Source: Pseudomonadota bacterium (GTDB lineage: Bacteria > Pseudomonadota > Gammaproteobacteria > Burkholderiales > Burkholderiaceae_C). Taken from it: 64,000 nucleotides of DNA. Below are positions 1 to 8,053 of this stretch, piece by piece. The notes beneath the pieces were generated by a model that saw only the letters and a program-made list of their open reading frames with translations, was not told where the DNA came from and did no database searches. Location: assembly GCA_020161775.1 (NCBI GenBank), contig JAIUOW010000019.1, forward strand, positions 1 to 64,000, written 5' to 3'. Position 1 is the stretch's first letter; each line of letters opens with the position of its first letter. A program made the position numbers and the translations under genes.

Positions 1-106
1 GCCGGCAGAAGCTGAGGCAAACTACTACCGGCAACTCGCCAGTCAGCCCTCCACGGTGGAGGCCTGACTTAAACCAACGGGCCTCCATGAAACTCGGGGC
101 GGTTCA
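1..106 (+). mobile_element. Right end of an IS3-family insertion sequence (truncated by the window edge)
   Basis: The first 67 bases encode the last residues of an IS3-type transposase. About 40 bases further on is a sequence ending in CTCGGGGCGGTTCA at 93-106, which resembles the terminal inverted repeats of this family (TGAACCGCCCC... read from the outside). I take base 106 as the outer end of the element. The left part lies outside the window, so completeness and target-site duplication cannot be judged. Confidence 0.6.
2..67 (+). CDS. IS3-family transposase (OrfB), C-terminal fragment
   Basis: Only the last 21 codons are in the window. They read PAEAEANYYRQLASQPSTVEA and then stop with TGA at 65-67. 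This ending is one I recognise from IS3-family integrase-type transposases (DDE integrase core, OrfAB). The catalytic residues are upstream and not visible. Whether the gene is intact is unknown. The fragment is followed directly by the putative terminal repeat, which supports the call. Confidence 0.55.
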   Translation, partial: PAEAEANYYRQLASQPSTVEA

Positions 107-389
107 AGCCGACCCTGCGCCCTGTGTGAAGCGGCAGCGCAGCGCGCTGGCGTGCGCCGCATGTACTTTGGCCCGCAGCTTGACGACGCGGGGTCACCCA
201 GGGCACAGAGATAGCTCAACGCGTGAGTTTCGATGCATTTGGAATAGGCACGTAGCCTTGACCCCCGGAAACCAACCGAGACATCTTGGTCGGTAAACCT
301 CCGCTCGATTGAACCGAGTCCGGAGGAGGCGTGACAACGCCGCGCAGTTTGTGGCAAGCTTCCAGCATCGTGCCAACACAGGTGATCCC
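107..389. other. Non-coding stretch between IS end and toxin-antitoxin pair
   Basis: About 280 bases with no convincing gene. Short open frames exist on both strands but have no family resemblance and no good ribosome binding site. A small inverted repeat, ACCGA...TCGGT, lies around 275-294. The promoter or autoregulatory operator of the toxin-antitoxin pair should lie in the last 100 bases, but I cannot point to a clear -35/-10 pair. Confidence 0.4.
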
Positions 390-614
390 ATGTCCATACC
401 GCTAGACACTCTCGAGGCAGAAGTCCTCAAACTTTCGGCAGGTGCACGTTCGCATCTTCTGGACCGACTGATCGCAAGCCTGGAAACTGACTCTGAAATC
501 GAGCAAGCATGGGCGCTAGAAGCCGAGCGCCGTGATGCCGAGGTTGAAGCAGGCAAGGTTGTCGCCGTGCCGGGCGCTCAATTTCTTGATCGCCTGCGCT
601 CAGGGCTTCAGTGA
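390..614 (+). CDS. Addiction-module antitoxin, 'putative addiction module component' family
   Basis: A 74-residue acidic protein beginning MSIPLDTLEAEVLKLSAGAR. The 'L..E.LKLSA.AR..LLDRLIASLE' pattern in the first 35 residues is typical of the small antitoxins (TIGR02574-like) found just upstream of RelE/ParE toxins. In such modules the antitoxin binds and neutralises the toxin and usually represses its own promoter. The start at 390 is chosen because AGGTG lies 5-9 bases upstream and because the family starts here; an open frame extends further 5' without any similarity. The stop codon overlaps the toxin start in a GTGA arrangement, implying translational coupling. The position next to an IS end fits horizontal acquisition. 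Confidence 0.82.
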   Translation: MSIPLDTLEAEVLKLSAGARSHLLDRLIASLETDSEIEQAWALEAERRDAEVEAGKVVAVPGAQFLDRLRSGLQ

Positions 615-904
615 CGTATTCCCTCCACCCCGAAGCAGCCGCGGAGCTGGAGGACGCCTTTGAGTTTTATCGGAAGCAAGGCGGCATCGGTCTGGCGCGC
701 GCATTCCTGGCGGAATTTGAGCGCGTGGCGGTTCAGCTGGTCGCCAACCCCGGATTCGGCACACCAACGAATGGCGACCGCCGCAGCTTCCCTCTCAGGC
801 GTTTCCCTTACTCGCTGATCTACAGAAGCACCGGCACAGACATCGTCATTCTTGTTGTTGGCCATCAACACCGCCGCCCCGGCTATTGGGCAGGCCGGAA
901 CTAA
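611..904 (+). CDS. RelE/ParE-family toxin
   Basis: A 97-residue protein starting with GTG inside the antitoxin stop codon. It has the ParE/RelE superfamily layout: an N-terminal helical pair with 'HPEAAAELEDAFEFY' and 'FLAEFERV', then the strand region with 'FPLRRFPYSLIYR' and the closing 'ILVVGHQHRRPGYW'. The terminal H..RRPGYW motif is typical of the ParE branch, whose members poison DNA gyrase, although some relatives are mRNA interferases. The target cannot be decided from sequence. Length is normal and the frame is intact. It forms a two-gene operon with the antitoxin at 390-614. Confidence 0.85.
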   Translation: MTYSLHPEAAAELEDAFEFYRKQGGIGLARAFLAEFERVAVQLVANPGFGTPTNGDRRSFPLRRFPYSLIYRSTGTDIVILVVGHQHRRPGYWAGRN

Positions 905-1026
905 AGAAGCACGGTACACGGCACCACCAGCCCCCCCAACCCTGAGCAACCCGCAGGGTCATTGGTGGCCACGTTTGGCAGCGGCAGCGCGTGCGCCCAG
1001 AATCCGCCAAAAGCTGTTCTACCGTC

Positions 1027-2424
1027 ATGCCCCCTCTGCGCCACCTCCTTCGTGCCGCCACGGCATCGGCCCTGCTGTGGGCCGCGGCGGGCAGCGGCTG
1101 GGCCAGCACGCCCCAGCCTTTGAGCGACGAGCTGCTGGGCGCGCTGCAGGGTGCCTACACCCGCGCGGTCCTGCCCGGTGAGCAAGCCGACCGGCACCGC
1201 GACCTGCTGGCCACCGTGCTGCAGCGCGTGCAGCGCAGCCACGCCACCGAGGCCGACTTTGCCGCGCTGGTGGCCGCCGCCACCAAGGTGCTGGACGCCC
1301 TGCCCCCCGGCAGCGGCGAGCCTGCGGAAACCTTCCGCACCGCCATGAACGCCGCGCTGCGCTCTTTTGACAACTACGCCCGCTACCTGGACGCGCAGGC
1401 CTACAGCCGCGACCAGGCGTCGTCCGGCGGCAGCTTCGTGGGTCTGGGCATTGAGGTGGAAACGTCCGAGGCCGGCGTGCGCATCACCGCGCCCATGCCG
1501 GGCGGCCCGGCCGCCAGGGCTGGCCTGCGCGCGGGCGATTTGATCGTGCAGGTGGACGACAAGCCTCTGCGCGGCGTGGCGCTGGCGGATGCGATTGCCC
1601 GCATGCGCGGCGACGTGGGCACGCAGGTGTCGCTGGTGGTGCGCCGCGAAGGCAGCGACGACTTCACCCTGGCGCTGACGCGCGACACCATCCGCCGCCA
1701 GCTGCTGCGCTGGCGCATGGAGGGCGACGCGCTGGTGCTGCGCCTGTCGTCGTTCAGCGGCCCCGTGGCGTCGGCCATGGCGGACGCCATCGCCGAGGCC
1801 ACGGCCCAGGCGCGGCCACGGGCCGTGGTGCTGGACCTGCGCGGCAACCCCGGCGGCCTGATCCGCGAGGCGGTGCGCGTGGCCGACACCTTCTTGAGCC
1901 AGGGCGCGATTGCCTCCATGCGCGGGCGCACGCCGGGCAATGAACGCAGCTGGCAGGCCGACAGCGCCGAGCTGCTGGCCGGCCTGCCCATGGTGGTGCT
2001 GCAGGACAAAAGCTCCGCCTCGGCGTCCGAGCTGGTGGCCGCCGCCCTGCAGGAAAACGGCCGCGCCACCGTCATGGGCCAGCGCAGCTTTGGCAAGGGC
2101 AGCGTGCAGACGACCTATGCGCTGGGCGAAGGCCGCGGCGCCGTCAAGCTCACCAGCGCGCTGTATTACGGCCCGCTGGGCCGCACCGTCAACAAGGCGG
2201 GCGTGACGCCCGATGTGGAGCTGCTCACCACCGCGCCAGACGCAGGCGGCGCACCGGGCGCCAGCCCGGGCCCGGCCCTGCAGGTGGCGCAGGGGCATTG
2301 CGGGGCCACCGGCCTGGTGACCCATGCCGCGGCAACTGATGCCGCGCTGTCCTGCGCCCTGGCCTGGCTGCGCGCCGGCAGCGCCGAAGCCTTTGCCGCG
2401 GCTTTTGCCGGCGCCGCGCCCTGA
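1027..2424 (+). CDS. S41 family C-terminal processing peptidase (CtpA type)
   Basis: A 465-residue exported serine protease. The start ATG at 1027 gives a signal peptide (residues 1-27, ending GSGWAS-TP); an upstream in-frame start would precede it with unrelated sequence. A PDZ domain spans about 135-220 (VGLGIEV..., AGLRAGDLIVQVDD), followed by the peptidase domain with 'VLDLRGNPGG' at 268-277. The catalytic set is visible with the family's usual spacing: Ser332 in SASASE, Lys357 in FGKGSVQ and Gln361. It should cleave periplasmic proteins near hydrophobic C termini. The C-terminal 80 residues, which contain two cysteines, are not part of the protease fold. It stands alone and converges on the acyl-CoA dehydrogenase 10 bases downstream. 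Confidence 0.9.
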   Translation: MPPLRHLLRAATASALLWAAAGSGWASTPQPLSDELLGALQGAYTRAVLPGEQADRHRDLLATVLQRVQRSHATEADFAALVAAATKVLDALPPGSGEPAETFRTAMNAALRSFDNYARYLDAQAYSRDQASSGGSFVGLGIEVETSEAGVRITAPMPGGPAARAGLRAGDLIVQVDDKPLRGVALADAIARMRGDVGTQVSLVVRREGSDDFTLALTRDTIRRQLLRWRMEGDALVLRLSSFSGPVASAMADAIAEATAQARPRAVVLDLRGNPGGLIREAVRVADTFLSQGAIASMRGRTPGNERSWQADSAELLAGLPMVVLQDKSSASASELVAAALQENGRATVMGQRSFGKGSVQTTYALGEGRGAVKLTSALYYGPLGRTVNKAGVTPDVELLTTAPDAGGAPGASPGPALQVAQGHCGATGLVTHAAATDAALSCALAWLRAGSAEAFAAAFAGAAP

Positions 2425-2434
2425 CGGGCTTTTT

Positions 2435-3619
2435 CTATTTGCCGCCCAGCCCCATCGCGCGGGTGATCACTTCTTTCATGATTTCGTTGGTGCCGCCATA
2501 GATGCGCTGCACGCGCGCGTCGGCATAGGCGCGGGTGATCGGGTATTCCCACATGTAGCCATAGCCACCGTGCAGCTGCACGCATTCGTCCATGACCTTG
2601 CATTGCAGGTCGCTGCACCAATACTTGGCCATGCTGGCGGTGGCGGTGTCCAGCTTGTCCTGGCACACCAGCTCGGTGCACTTGTCCACAAACACCTGCG
2701 CCACCTGCACCTCGGTCTGCAGCTCGGCCAGGGTGTAGCGCGTGTTCTGGAAGCTGGCCACGGGCTGGCCAAACACCTTGCGTTCCTTCACATAGGCCAC
2801 CGTCTGGTCAATGGCGGCCTGCGCGGCAGCCACGGCGCCAATGGCGATCTGCAGCCGCTCCCAGGGCAGCTGCTCCATCAGGCAGATGAAGCCCTTGTTT
2901 TCAAAGGCGGGGCCACCCAGCAGGTTGGCGGCCGGCACGCGCACGTTGTCAAAAAAAAGCTCGCTGGTGTCCTGCGCCTTCAGGCCCAGCTTTTTCAGGC
3001 GCTTGCCTTTTTCAAAGCCCTTCATGCCGCGCTCCACCAGCAGCAGGCTGGTGCCCTTGCCGCCCGCGCCCGGGTTGGTCTTGGCCACCACGATCACCAG
3101 GTCGGCATGCCAGCCGTTGGTGATGAAGGTCTTGCTGCCGTTGAGCAGATAGCTGCCGTCGGCCTCGCTACCGGAGGGGCCTGGTTGCCAAATCGCCGTA
3201 CTCTTGATGCCCTGCAGATCGCTGCCGGCGGCGGGTTCGCTCATGGCAATGGCGCCGATCATCTCGCCGCTGGCCAGCCTGGGCAGGTATTTCGCTTTTT
3301 GCTCCGGCGTGCCGTAATGCAGGATGTACGGCGCCACGATCTCGCTGTGCAGGCTGTAGCCAATGCCGGTCATGCCCCGTGCGTTCAGCTCTTCAAACTG
3401 CACCACGCTGTACAGCTTGTCCGCGCCCGAGCCGCCGTATTCCTCGGGCATGGTCATGCACAGAAAGCCGTTCTCACCCGCCTTGTTCCACACGGCGCGG
3501 TCCACATAGCCCTGCTCTTCCCATTCGTCATGGTGCGGCGCAATTTCCTTGTCGCAAAAGCGGCGGAAACTGTCACGAAAGGCCTCGTGGTCGGCGTTGA
3601 ACAGGGTGCGTTCGATCAT
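2435..3619 (-). CDS. Acyl-CoA dehydrogenase, long-chain (ACADL)-like
   Basis: A 394-residue FAD flavoprotein that oxidises acyl-CoA to trans-2-enoyl-CoA, the first step of beta-oxidation, passing electrons to ETF. Family motifs are present: 'MSEPAAGSD' at 126-134, 'FITNG' at 165-169 and 'YGGTNEIMKE' near the end. The residue that is the catalytic Glu in medium-chain enzymes is Gly here (YGGT instead of YEGT), while Glu254 in 'PWERLQIA' matches the catalytic base position of long-chain and isovaleryl-CoA dehydrogenases. The substrate is therefore likely long or branched acyl-CoA. AAGGA lies just upstream of the ATG. It is divergent from the thiolase at 4083, and a FadB-like gene follows that. 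Confidence 0.9.
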   Translation of the reverse strand: MIERTLFNADHEAFRDSFRRFCDKEIAPHHDEWEEQGYVDRAVWNKAGENGFLCMTMPEEYGGSGADKLYSVVQFEELNARGMTGIGYSLHSEIVAPYILHYGTPEQKAKYLPRLASGEMIGAIAMSEPAAGSDLQGIKSTAIWQPGPSGSEADGSYLLNGSKTFITNGWHADLVIVVAKTNPGAGGKGTSLLLVERGMKGFEKGKRLKKLGLKAQDTSELFFDNVRVPAANLLGGPAFENKGFICLMEQLPWERLQIAIGAVAAAQAAIDQTVAYVKERKVFGQPVASFQNTRYTLAELQTEVQVAQVFVDKCTELVCQDKLDTATASMAKYWCSDLQCKVMDECVQLHGGYGYMWEYPITRAYADARVQRIYGGTNEIMKEVITRAMGLGGK

Positions 3620-4082
3620 GGTGTTTTTCCTTGAGAAGGTTGTGTGTCATGCACTCTCATACACTGGGCTCGTCTGTACAAGGGGTGATCATGAGCGTCA
3701 AAGCAAGGTTTGCAGGGGTTCCAGCAACGCACGTGGCATCCGTGACCACGAACTGCGGTGAGCGGCTCAAATACCTGTCACCGCTGATCGGCAAAGGCGA
3801 CAGCGGACTGAGTGGCGTTTCCAGCAACGTCCAGATGTACACGGCCCAAGGATTGGACGAAAAGTACGGTTCAGTCAGGACACCGGTCGCCAATCGCACC
3901 CGGCGCAAGCCATGATGCAGCGAAATGCCAGCCTGCCCATGGTCCAGAACCAGCTGGCGTAGCGGCCGCACACAGGGTCGGCTCGGGATCGGTGGGGGTG
4001 TCGCCATTTTTACAGAGCATTTGCTTGGTGAAATGAATATACTGGCTTTTTCCCTCACGCATACCCTGGCTGGAGCAACCCC
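3620..4082. other. 463-bp intergenic region between divergent beta-oxidation genes
   Basis: This gap separates the divergent acyl-CoA dehydrogenase and thiolase genes and must hold both promoters. Its composition is visibly less GC-rich than its neighbours. A 74-codon open frame (3691-3915, plus strand) has AAGGGG before its ATG, but its codons lack the strong third-position GC bias of the flanking genes and its product resembles nothing I know. I leave it as a weak candidate rather than a gene. A TATACT box lies around 4038, 45 bases before the thiolase start, without a convincing -35. GGAG lies 11-14 bases before that start. Confidence 0.5.
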
Positions 4083-5288
4083 ATGACCGAAGCTTTTGTT
4101 TACGACGCCATCCGCACGCCCCGTGGCAAGGGCAAGAAGGACGGCAGCCTGCATGAAGTCAAGCCCGTCAACCTGCTGGCCGGTGTGCTGGGCGAGCTGC
4201 AGCGGCGCAACGACCTGGACACCGCGCAGGTGGACGATGTGGTGATGGGTGTGGTGTCGCCCATTGGCGAGCAGGGCTCGGTCATCGCCAAGGTGGCCGC
4301 GCTGAAGGCGGGGTGGGACTTCCGCTGCTCGGGCGTGCAGCTCAACCGCTTTTGCGCGTCGGGCCTGGAGGCCGTGAACATGGCCGCGCAAAAGGTGCGC
4401 AGCGGCTGGGAAGACCTGGTGGTGGCCGGCGGCGTGGAAAGCATGAGCCGCGTGCCCATTGGCTCGGATGGCGGCGCCTGGGCCCAGGACCCGGAGACCA
4501 ACAGCGCCACGGCCTTCGTGCCGCAGGGCATTGGCGCCGACCTGATCGCCACGCTGGACGGCTTTACCCGTGAAGACGTGGACGCCTTTGCGCTGGAGTC
4601 GCAAAAGCGCGCGGCGCGCGCGCGCGAGGGCGGCTTCTTTGCAGGCTCGGTGGTACCGGTCAAGGATTTCCTGGACCAGACCATCCTGGACCAGGACGAA
4701 TTCATCAAGCCCCGGACCACCATGGAGGGCCTGGCCGCGCTGAAGCCCGCGTTTGAACAGCTGGGCGCCATGGGCTTTGACCAGGTGGCCATTGCCCGCT
4801 ACCCGCAGGTGGAGCGCATCAACCATGTGCACCATGCCGGCAATTCCTCGGGTATTGTGGACGGCGCGGCGGCCATCCTGATCGGCAGCGAAGCTGCGGG
4901 CAAGATCCATAACCTCAAGCCGCGCGCCCGCATCGTGGCGGCCGCCTTGAGCGGCGCCGACCCGACCATCATGCTCACCGGCCCCATGCCCGCCGCGCGC
5001 AAGGCGCTGGCCAAGGCGGGCATGACGGTGGACCAGATCGACCTGTTTGAGGTGAACGAAGCCTTCGCCGCCGTGCCCATGCGCTTCATGAAGGAAATGG
5101 GCGTGCCGCATGACAAGGTCAATGTGAACGGCGGCGCCATTGCCATGGGCCACCCGCTGGGCGCCACCGGGGCGATGATTCTGAACACCCTGATTGATGA
5201 GCTGCACCGGCGCAAGCTGAAATACGGCCTGGCCACGCTGTGCGTGGGCGGCGGCATGGGCATTGCCACTGTTGTGGAGCGGATTTGA
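4083..5288 (+). CDS. Acetyl-CoA C-acyltransferase (thiolase)
   Basis: A 401-residue thiolase that cleaves 3-ketoacyl-CoA with CoA to acetyl-CoA and a shortened acyl-CoA. All three catalytic regions are visible: nucleophile Cys91 in '[10 protein letters not shown]', His357 in '[11 protein letters not shown]', and Cys387 in 'CVGGGMG'. '[10 protein letters not shown]' is also present. The length fits the FadA/PhbA family. The downstream neighbour is a fused hydratase/dehydrogenase, so beta-oxidation is more likely than polyhydroxyalkanoate synthesis, although the sequence alone does not exclude the biosynthetic direction. The two genes are separated by nearly 600 bases of structured repeat, which is unusual for a fadA-fadB pair. 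Confidence 0.9.
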   Translation: MTEAFVYDAIRTPRGKGKKDGSLHEVKPVNLLAGVLGELQRRNDLDTAQVDDVVMGVVSPIGEQGSVIAKVAALKAGWDFRCSGVQLNRFCASGLEAVNMAAQKVRSGWEDLVVAGGVESMSRVPIGSDGGAWAQDPETNSATAFVPQGIGADLIATLDGFTREDVDAFALESQKRAARAREGGFFAGSVVPVKDFLDQTILDQDEFIKPRTTMEGLAALKPAFEQLGAMGFDQVAIARYPQVERINHVHHAGNSSGIVDGAAAILIGSEAAGKIHNLKPRARIVAAALSGADPTIMLTGPMPAARKALAKAGMTVDQIDLFEVNEAFAAVPMRFMKEMGVPHDKVNVNGGAIAMGHPLGATGAMILNTLIDELHRRKLKYGLATLCVGGGMGIATVVERI

Positions 5289-5317
5289 AGCCGCTACTGC
5301 GCAGTACGGCCTCGCGG

Positions 5318-5557
5318 CAAATCTGCGGCTGCGGGCACACCGGCCTGGGGGCTTCACTGGAACGGTCGCCTGCGGCGACTGCCCTGCGCTGCTCAGGGTT
5401 CGGTCGCACTGCGGAACTCGCTACGCGCTGCGCGCTGCGCTCGGACAGCCGCAGTGAGCCAGAGCACGAAGCGCGCTGCGCGCGCCGACACTCACCCTTG
5501 CGCTGCTCGGCGTCCCAGAGGCGCCCCCAGGCCGGTGTGCCCGCAGCCGCAGATTTG
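5318..5557. repeat. Structured non-coding element A (240 nt, long inverted terminal arms)
   Basis: The ends are a perfect 34-nt inverted repeat: 5318-5351 pairs with 5524-5557. Just inside the left arm is a short hairpin, GTCGCC-tgc-GGCGAC, at 5365-5379. The interior (about 5383-5510) contains CTGCGGAACTCGCT and GACAGCCGCAG and a GCGCGC-tgc-GCGCGC hairpin near 5471. The same interior occurs in reverse orientation in the element at 5601-5843, whose arms have a different sequence. No reading frame is supported. It looks like a MITE- or REP-like element, or a structured RNA or DNA feature; the function is unknown. Confidence 0.8.
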
Positions 5558-5600
5558 CAGTTGCACTGTTGGCGCGCCACCGGTGGCGTGCCGAGATTCG

Positions 5601-5843
5601 GGCTTGTCGGCGGGCGGTGTGCGGCGGGGCGATTTCTGCGGTGGCGAGAAGCGCAGGGGGGAGTGTCGGCGCGCGCAAGCGCGCATCGTGAACATGCTCG
5701 CTGCGGCTGTCTGAGCGGAATGGAGCGAAGCGCAATGCAGCGAGTTCCGCAGCGCGACCGACCCCCGAGCATCGCAGCGCAGTTTTCGCAAAGCGAAAAC
5801 CACCGCAGTATGAGCCCCGACGCACACCGCCCGCTGACAAGCC
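5601..5843. repeat. Structured non-coding element B (243 nt, inverted relative of element A)
   Basis: The ends 5601-5630 and 5814-5843 are inverted repeats of 30 nt with two mismatches. The stem resumes after an internal loop with CTGCGGTGG (5636-5644) against CCACCGCAG (5800-5808). A perfect hairpin GTTTTCGC-aaa-GCGAAAAC lies at 5782-5800, the position that corresponds to the GTCGCC hairpin of element A. The core, read on the minus strand, matches that of element A (CGCTGCGGAACTCGCT, GACAGCCGCAG, the GCGCGC hairpin, CGCCGACACTC). The arms do not match those of A. It ends about 40 bases before the FadB-like start codon. Confidence 0.8.
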
Positions 5844-5884
5844 GGCGCGTGCATTCAGCATTCCTCTGACGCAAGAAAACTCCC

Positions 5885-8038
5885 ATGCAAACCATCCAGT
5901 ACGACCTGACTGACGGCATCGCCACCCTCACCTTTGACGAGCCTGGGTCGCCCGTCAACACGATGTGCGAGCAGTGGCAAAAAGACCTGACCGAAGCCAC
6001 GGCCCAGGTGGTGAAGGACAAGGACACGATCAAGGGCATCGTGCTGGCCTCCGCCAAGACCACCTTCTTCGCCGGGGCCGACCTGAAAGGCACCATGCGC
6101 CTGCAGCCGTCGGACGCGCCGCGCGTGTTTGCCGAAATCGAGCAGACCAAGAAGAATTTCCGCACGCTGGAAACGCTGGGCAAGCCGGTGGTCAGCTGCC
6201 TGAACGGCACGGCGCTGGGTGGCGGCTGGGAGGTGGCGCTGGTGGGCCATTACCGCGTGGCGGTGGACAGCCCGAAGATCCAGTTCGGCCTGCCCGAGAT
6301 CACGCTGGGCCTGATTCCTGGCGCCAGCGGCATCACCAAGATGACGCGCCTGCTGGGCCTGATGGGCGCGCAGCCCTACATCCTGGAAAGCAAACTGTTC
6401 AACCCGCGCGAGGCGCTGGAGCTGGGCCTGGTGCATGAACTGGTGCCCGATGCCGCCGCGCTGCGCGCCGCCGCGCTGGCCTGGATTGCCAAACACGACG
6501 GCACGCCCACCCCGGCCCACCACCCCTGGGACGACAAGGCCTACAAGATGCCCGGCGGCACGCCCGCCAACCCCAAGATCGCCGGCATGCTGAGCGTGGC
6601 GCCGGCCGTGCTCAAGCAGAAGACCCGCGGCCTGTACCCCGCGCCCGAATACGCGCTGGCCGCCATGGTGGAAGGCGCGCAGGTGGACTTTGACACCGCG
6701 CTGCGCATTGAAAGCCGGTACCTGGCCAAGCTGATCGTGAGCCCGGTAGCGAAGAACATGATCAACACGTTCTTCTTCAACATGAACGCGATCAAGTCCG
6801 GCCAGAGCCGGCCCAAGGATGTGCCGCGCTACAAGCCACAGAAGGTGGGCTTGCTGGGCGCGGGCATGATGGGCGCGGGCATTGCCTATGCCCAGGCGTC
6901 CCGTGGCGTGCCCACGGTGCTGAAGGACGTGAGCCTGGACAAGGCGGAACACGGCAAGGCCTACAGCCAGAAGATCACGCAGCCGCGCGTGGACAAGGGC
7001 CGTATGAGCCCGCACGACCAGCAGGCGCTGCTGGGCCGCATCACGCCCACCGACAAGGCCGCCGACCTGCAGGGCTGCGACCTGATCATCGAGGCGGTGT
7101 TCGAGCAGCGCGAGCTGAAAGCCCGCGTCACGCAGGAGGCCGAGCCCATGCTCGCGCCCGGCGGCTTCTTCGCGTCCAACACCTCCACCCTGCCCATTTC
7201 GGGGCTGGCGGGCGCGTCAAAGCGCCCCGACAAATTCATCGGCATTCATTTCTTCAGCCCGGTGGACAAGATGAAGCTGGTGGAGATCATCCGCGGCCAG
7301 CAGACCGATGACGAAACCGTGGCCCGCGCGTTCGACTACGTGCAGGCCATCGGCAAGATCCCGATCGTGGTGAACGATTCACGCGGCTTCTACACCAGCC
7401 GCACCTTCGGCACCTTTGTGATGGAAGGCGCGGCCATGCTGGGCGAAGGCATCCCGGCCGCCGTGGTGGAGAACGCCGGCATCCAGGCCGGCATGCCCGT
7501 GGGGCCGCTGGCCGTGCTGGACGAGACCGCGCTGTCGCTCAGCGTGCACGTGCTGGACCAGACGCGCGCTGATTACCACGCCGAGGGCAAGACCTACATC
7601 GCCACGCCGGGCGAGCTGCTGGTGGAGCGCATGGTCAAGGAATTTGACCGCAACGGCCGCGCGGCCGAGGGCGGCTTTTATGACTACCCGACCGGCCGGA
7701 AGAAGACGCTCTGGCCCGAGCTGAAAAAGCTGTTTGAAAAGCCCGGCGTGGCCTGGGACATGCAGGACCTGAAAGACCGCCTGCTGTTCCGCCAGGCGGT
7801 GGAAACCGCGCGCTGCCTGAGCGAAGGCGTGCTGACCACGGTGCATGACGCCAACATCGGCTCCATCTTCGGCATCGGCTTTCCGGCGTACACGGGCGGG
7901 GCCATGCAGTTCATCTACGGCATGGGAGTGGATGCCTTCATCGCCCGGGCAGACCAGCTGGCCGCGCGCTACGGCGCCGGCTTCGCGCTCGGCGACGCGG
8001 TGAAAGCCGCGATCCGCCAGCACGAACCGCGCTGGTAG
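5885..8038 (+). CDS. Bifunctional enoyl-CoA hydratase / 3-hydroxyacyl-CoA dehydrogenase (FadB/FadJ-like)
   Basis: A 717-residue fusion that hydrates 2-enoyl-CoA and then oxidises the 3-hydroxyacyl-CoA with NAD. Residues 1-190 form the crotonase part, with 'FFAGADLKG' for the oxyanion hole, 'GTALGGGWEVAL' and 'GLPEITLGLIPGASG' carrying the two conserved Glu residues. The NAD-binding domain starts near residue 320 with 'GLLGAGMMGAGIAY', followed by 'IEAVFE', 'SNTSTLPIS' and 'IGIHFFSPVDKM'. C-terminal 3HCDH domains complete it. Together with the thiolase and acyl-CoA dehydrogenase next door it covers the fatty-acid spiral. The ribosome binding site is weak; the upstream 600 bases are structured repeats that may affect co-expression with the thiolase. 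Confidence 0.93.
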   Translation: MQTIQYDLTDGIATLTFDEPGSPVNTMCEQWQKDLTEATAQVVKDKDTIKGIVLASAKTTFFAGADLKGTMRLQPSDAPRVFAEIEQTKKNFRTLETLGKPVVSCLNGTALGGGWEVALVGHYRVAVDSPKIQFGLPEITLGLIPGASGITKMTRLLGLMGAQPYILESKLFNPREALELGLVHELVPDAAALRAAALAWIAKHDGTPTPAHHPWDDKAYKMPGGTPANPKIAGMLSVAPAVLKQKTRGLYPAPEYALAAMVEGAQVDFDTALRIESRYLAKLIVSPVAKNMINTFFFNMNAIKSGQSRPKDVPRYKPQKVGLLGAGMMGAGIAYAQASRGVPTVLKDVSLDKAEHGKAYSQKITQPRVDKGRMSPHDQQALLGRITPTDKAADLQGCDLIIEAVFEQRELKARVTQEAEPMLAPGGFFASNTSTLPISGLAGASKRPDKFIGIHFFSPVDKMKLVEIIRGQQTDDETVARAFDYVQAIGKIPIVVNDSRGFYTSRTFGTFVMEGAAMLGEGIPAAVVENAGIQAGMPVGPLAVLDETALSLSVHVLDQTRADYHAEGKTYIATPGELLVERMVKEFDRNGRAAEGGFYDYPTGRKKTLWPELKKLFEKPGVAWDMQDLKDRLLFRQAVETARCLSEGVLTTVHDANIGSIFGIGFPAYTGGAMQFIYGMGVDAFIARADQLAARYGAGFALGDAVKAAIRQHEPRW

Positions 8039-8053
8039 CCCAGCGAAGCCGCC

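Larger units (their letters stand above)
5289..5884. other. 596-bp non-coding gap between thiolase and FadB-like gene
   Basis: This gap consists almost entirely of the two inverted structured elements (5318-5557 and 5601-5843), a 43-base spacer between them, and short flanks. Several open frames cross it on both strands but none resembles a protein. The first bases after the thiolase stop hold a small palindrome (CTACTGCGCAGTA, 5294-5306). Nothing else was recognised. Confidence 0.7.

Noticed and set aside
3691..3915. A 74-codon small protein gene
   Set aside because: It has a fair ribosome binding site, but codon composition is unlike its neighbours and I see no similarity. Kept only as a weak possibility in the description of the gap.
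5240..5869. Open frames through the inverted elements, up to 209 codons
   Set aside because: They cross perfect inverted repeats on both strands, have no ribosome binding site and no family resemblance. Cys/Arg-rich products are what such GC-rich palindromes give by chance.
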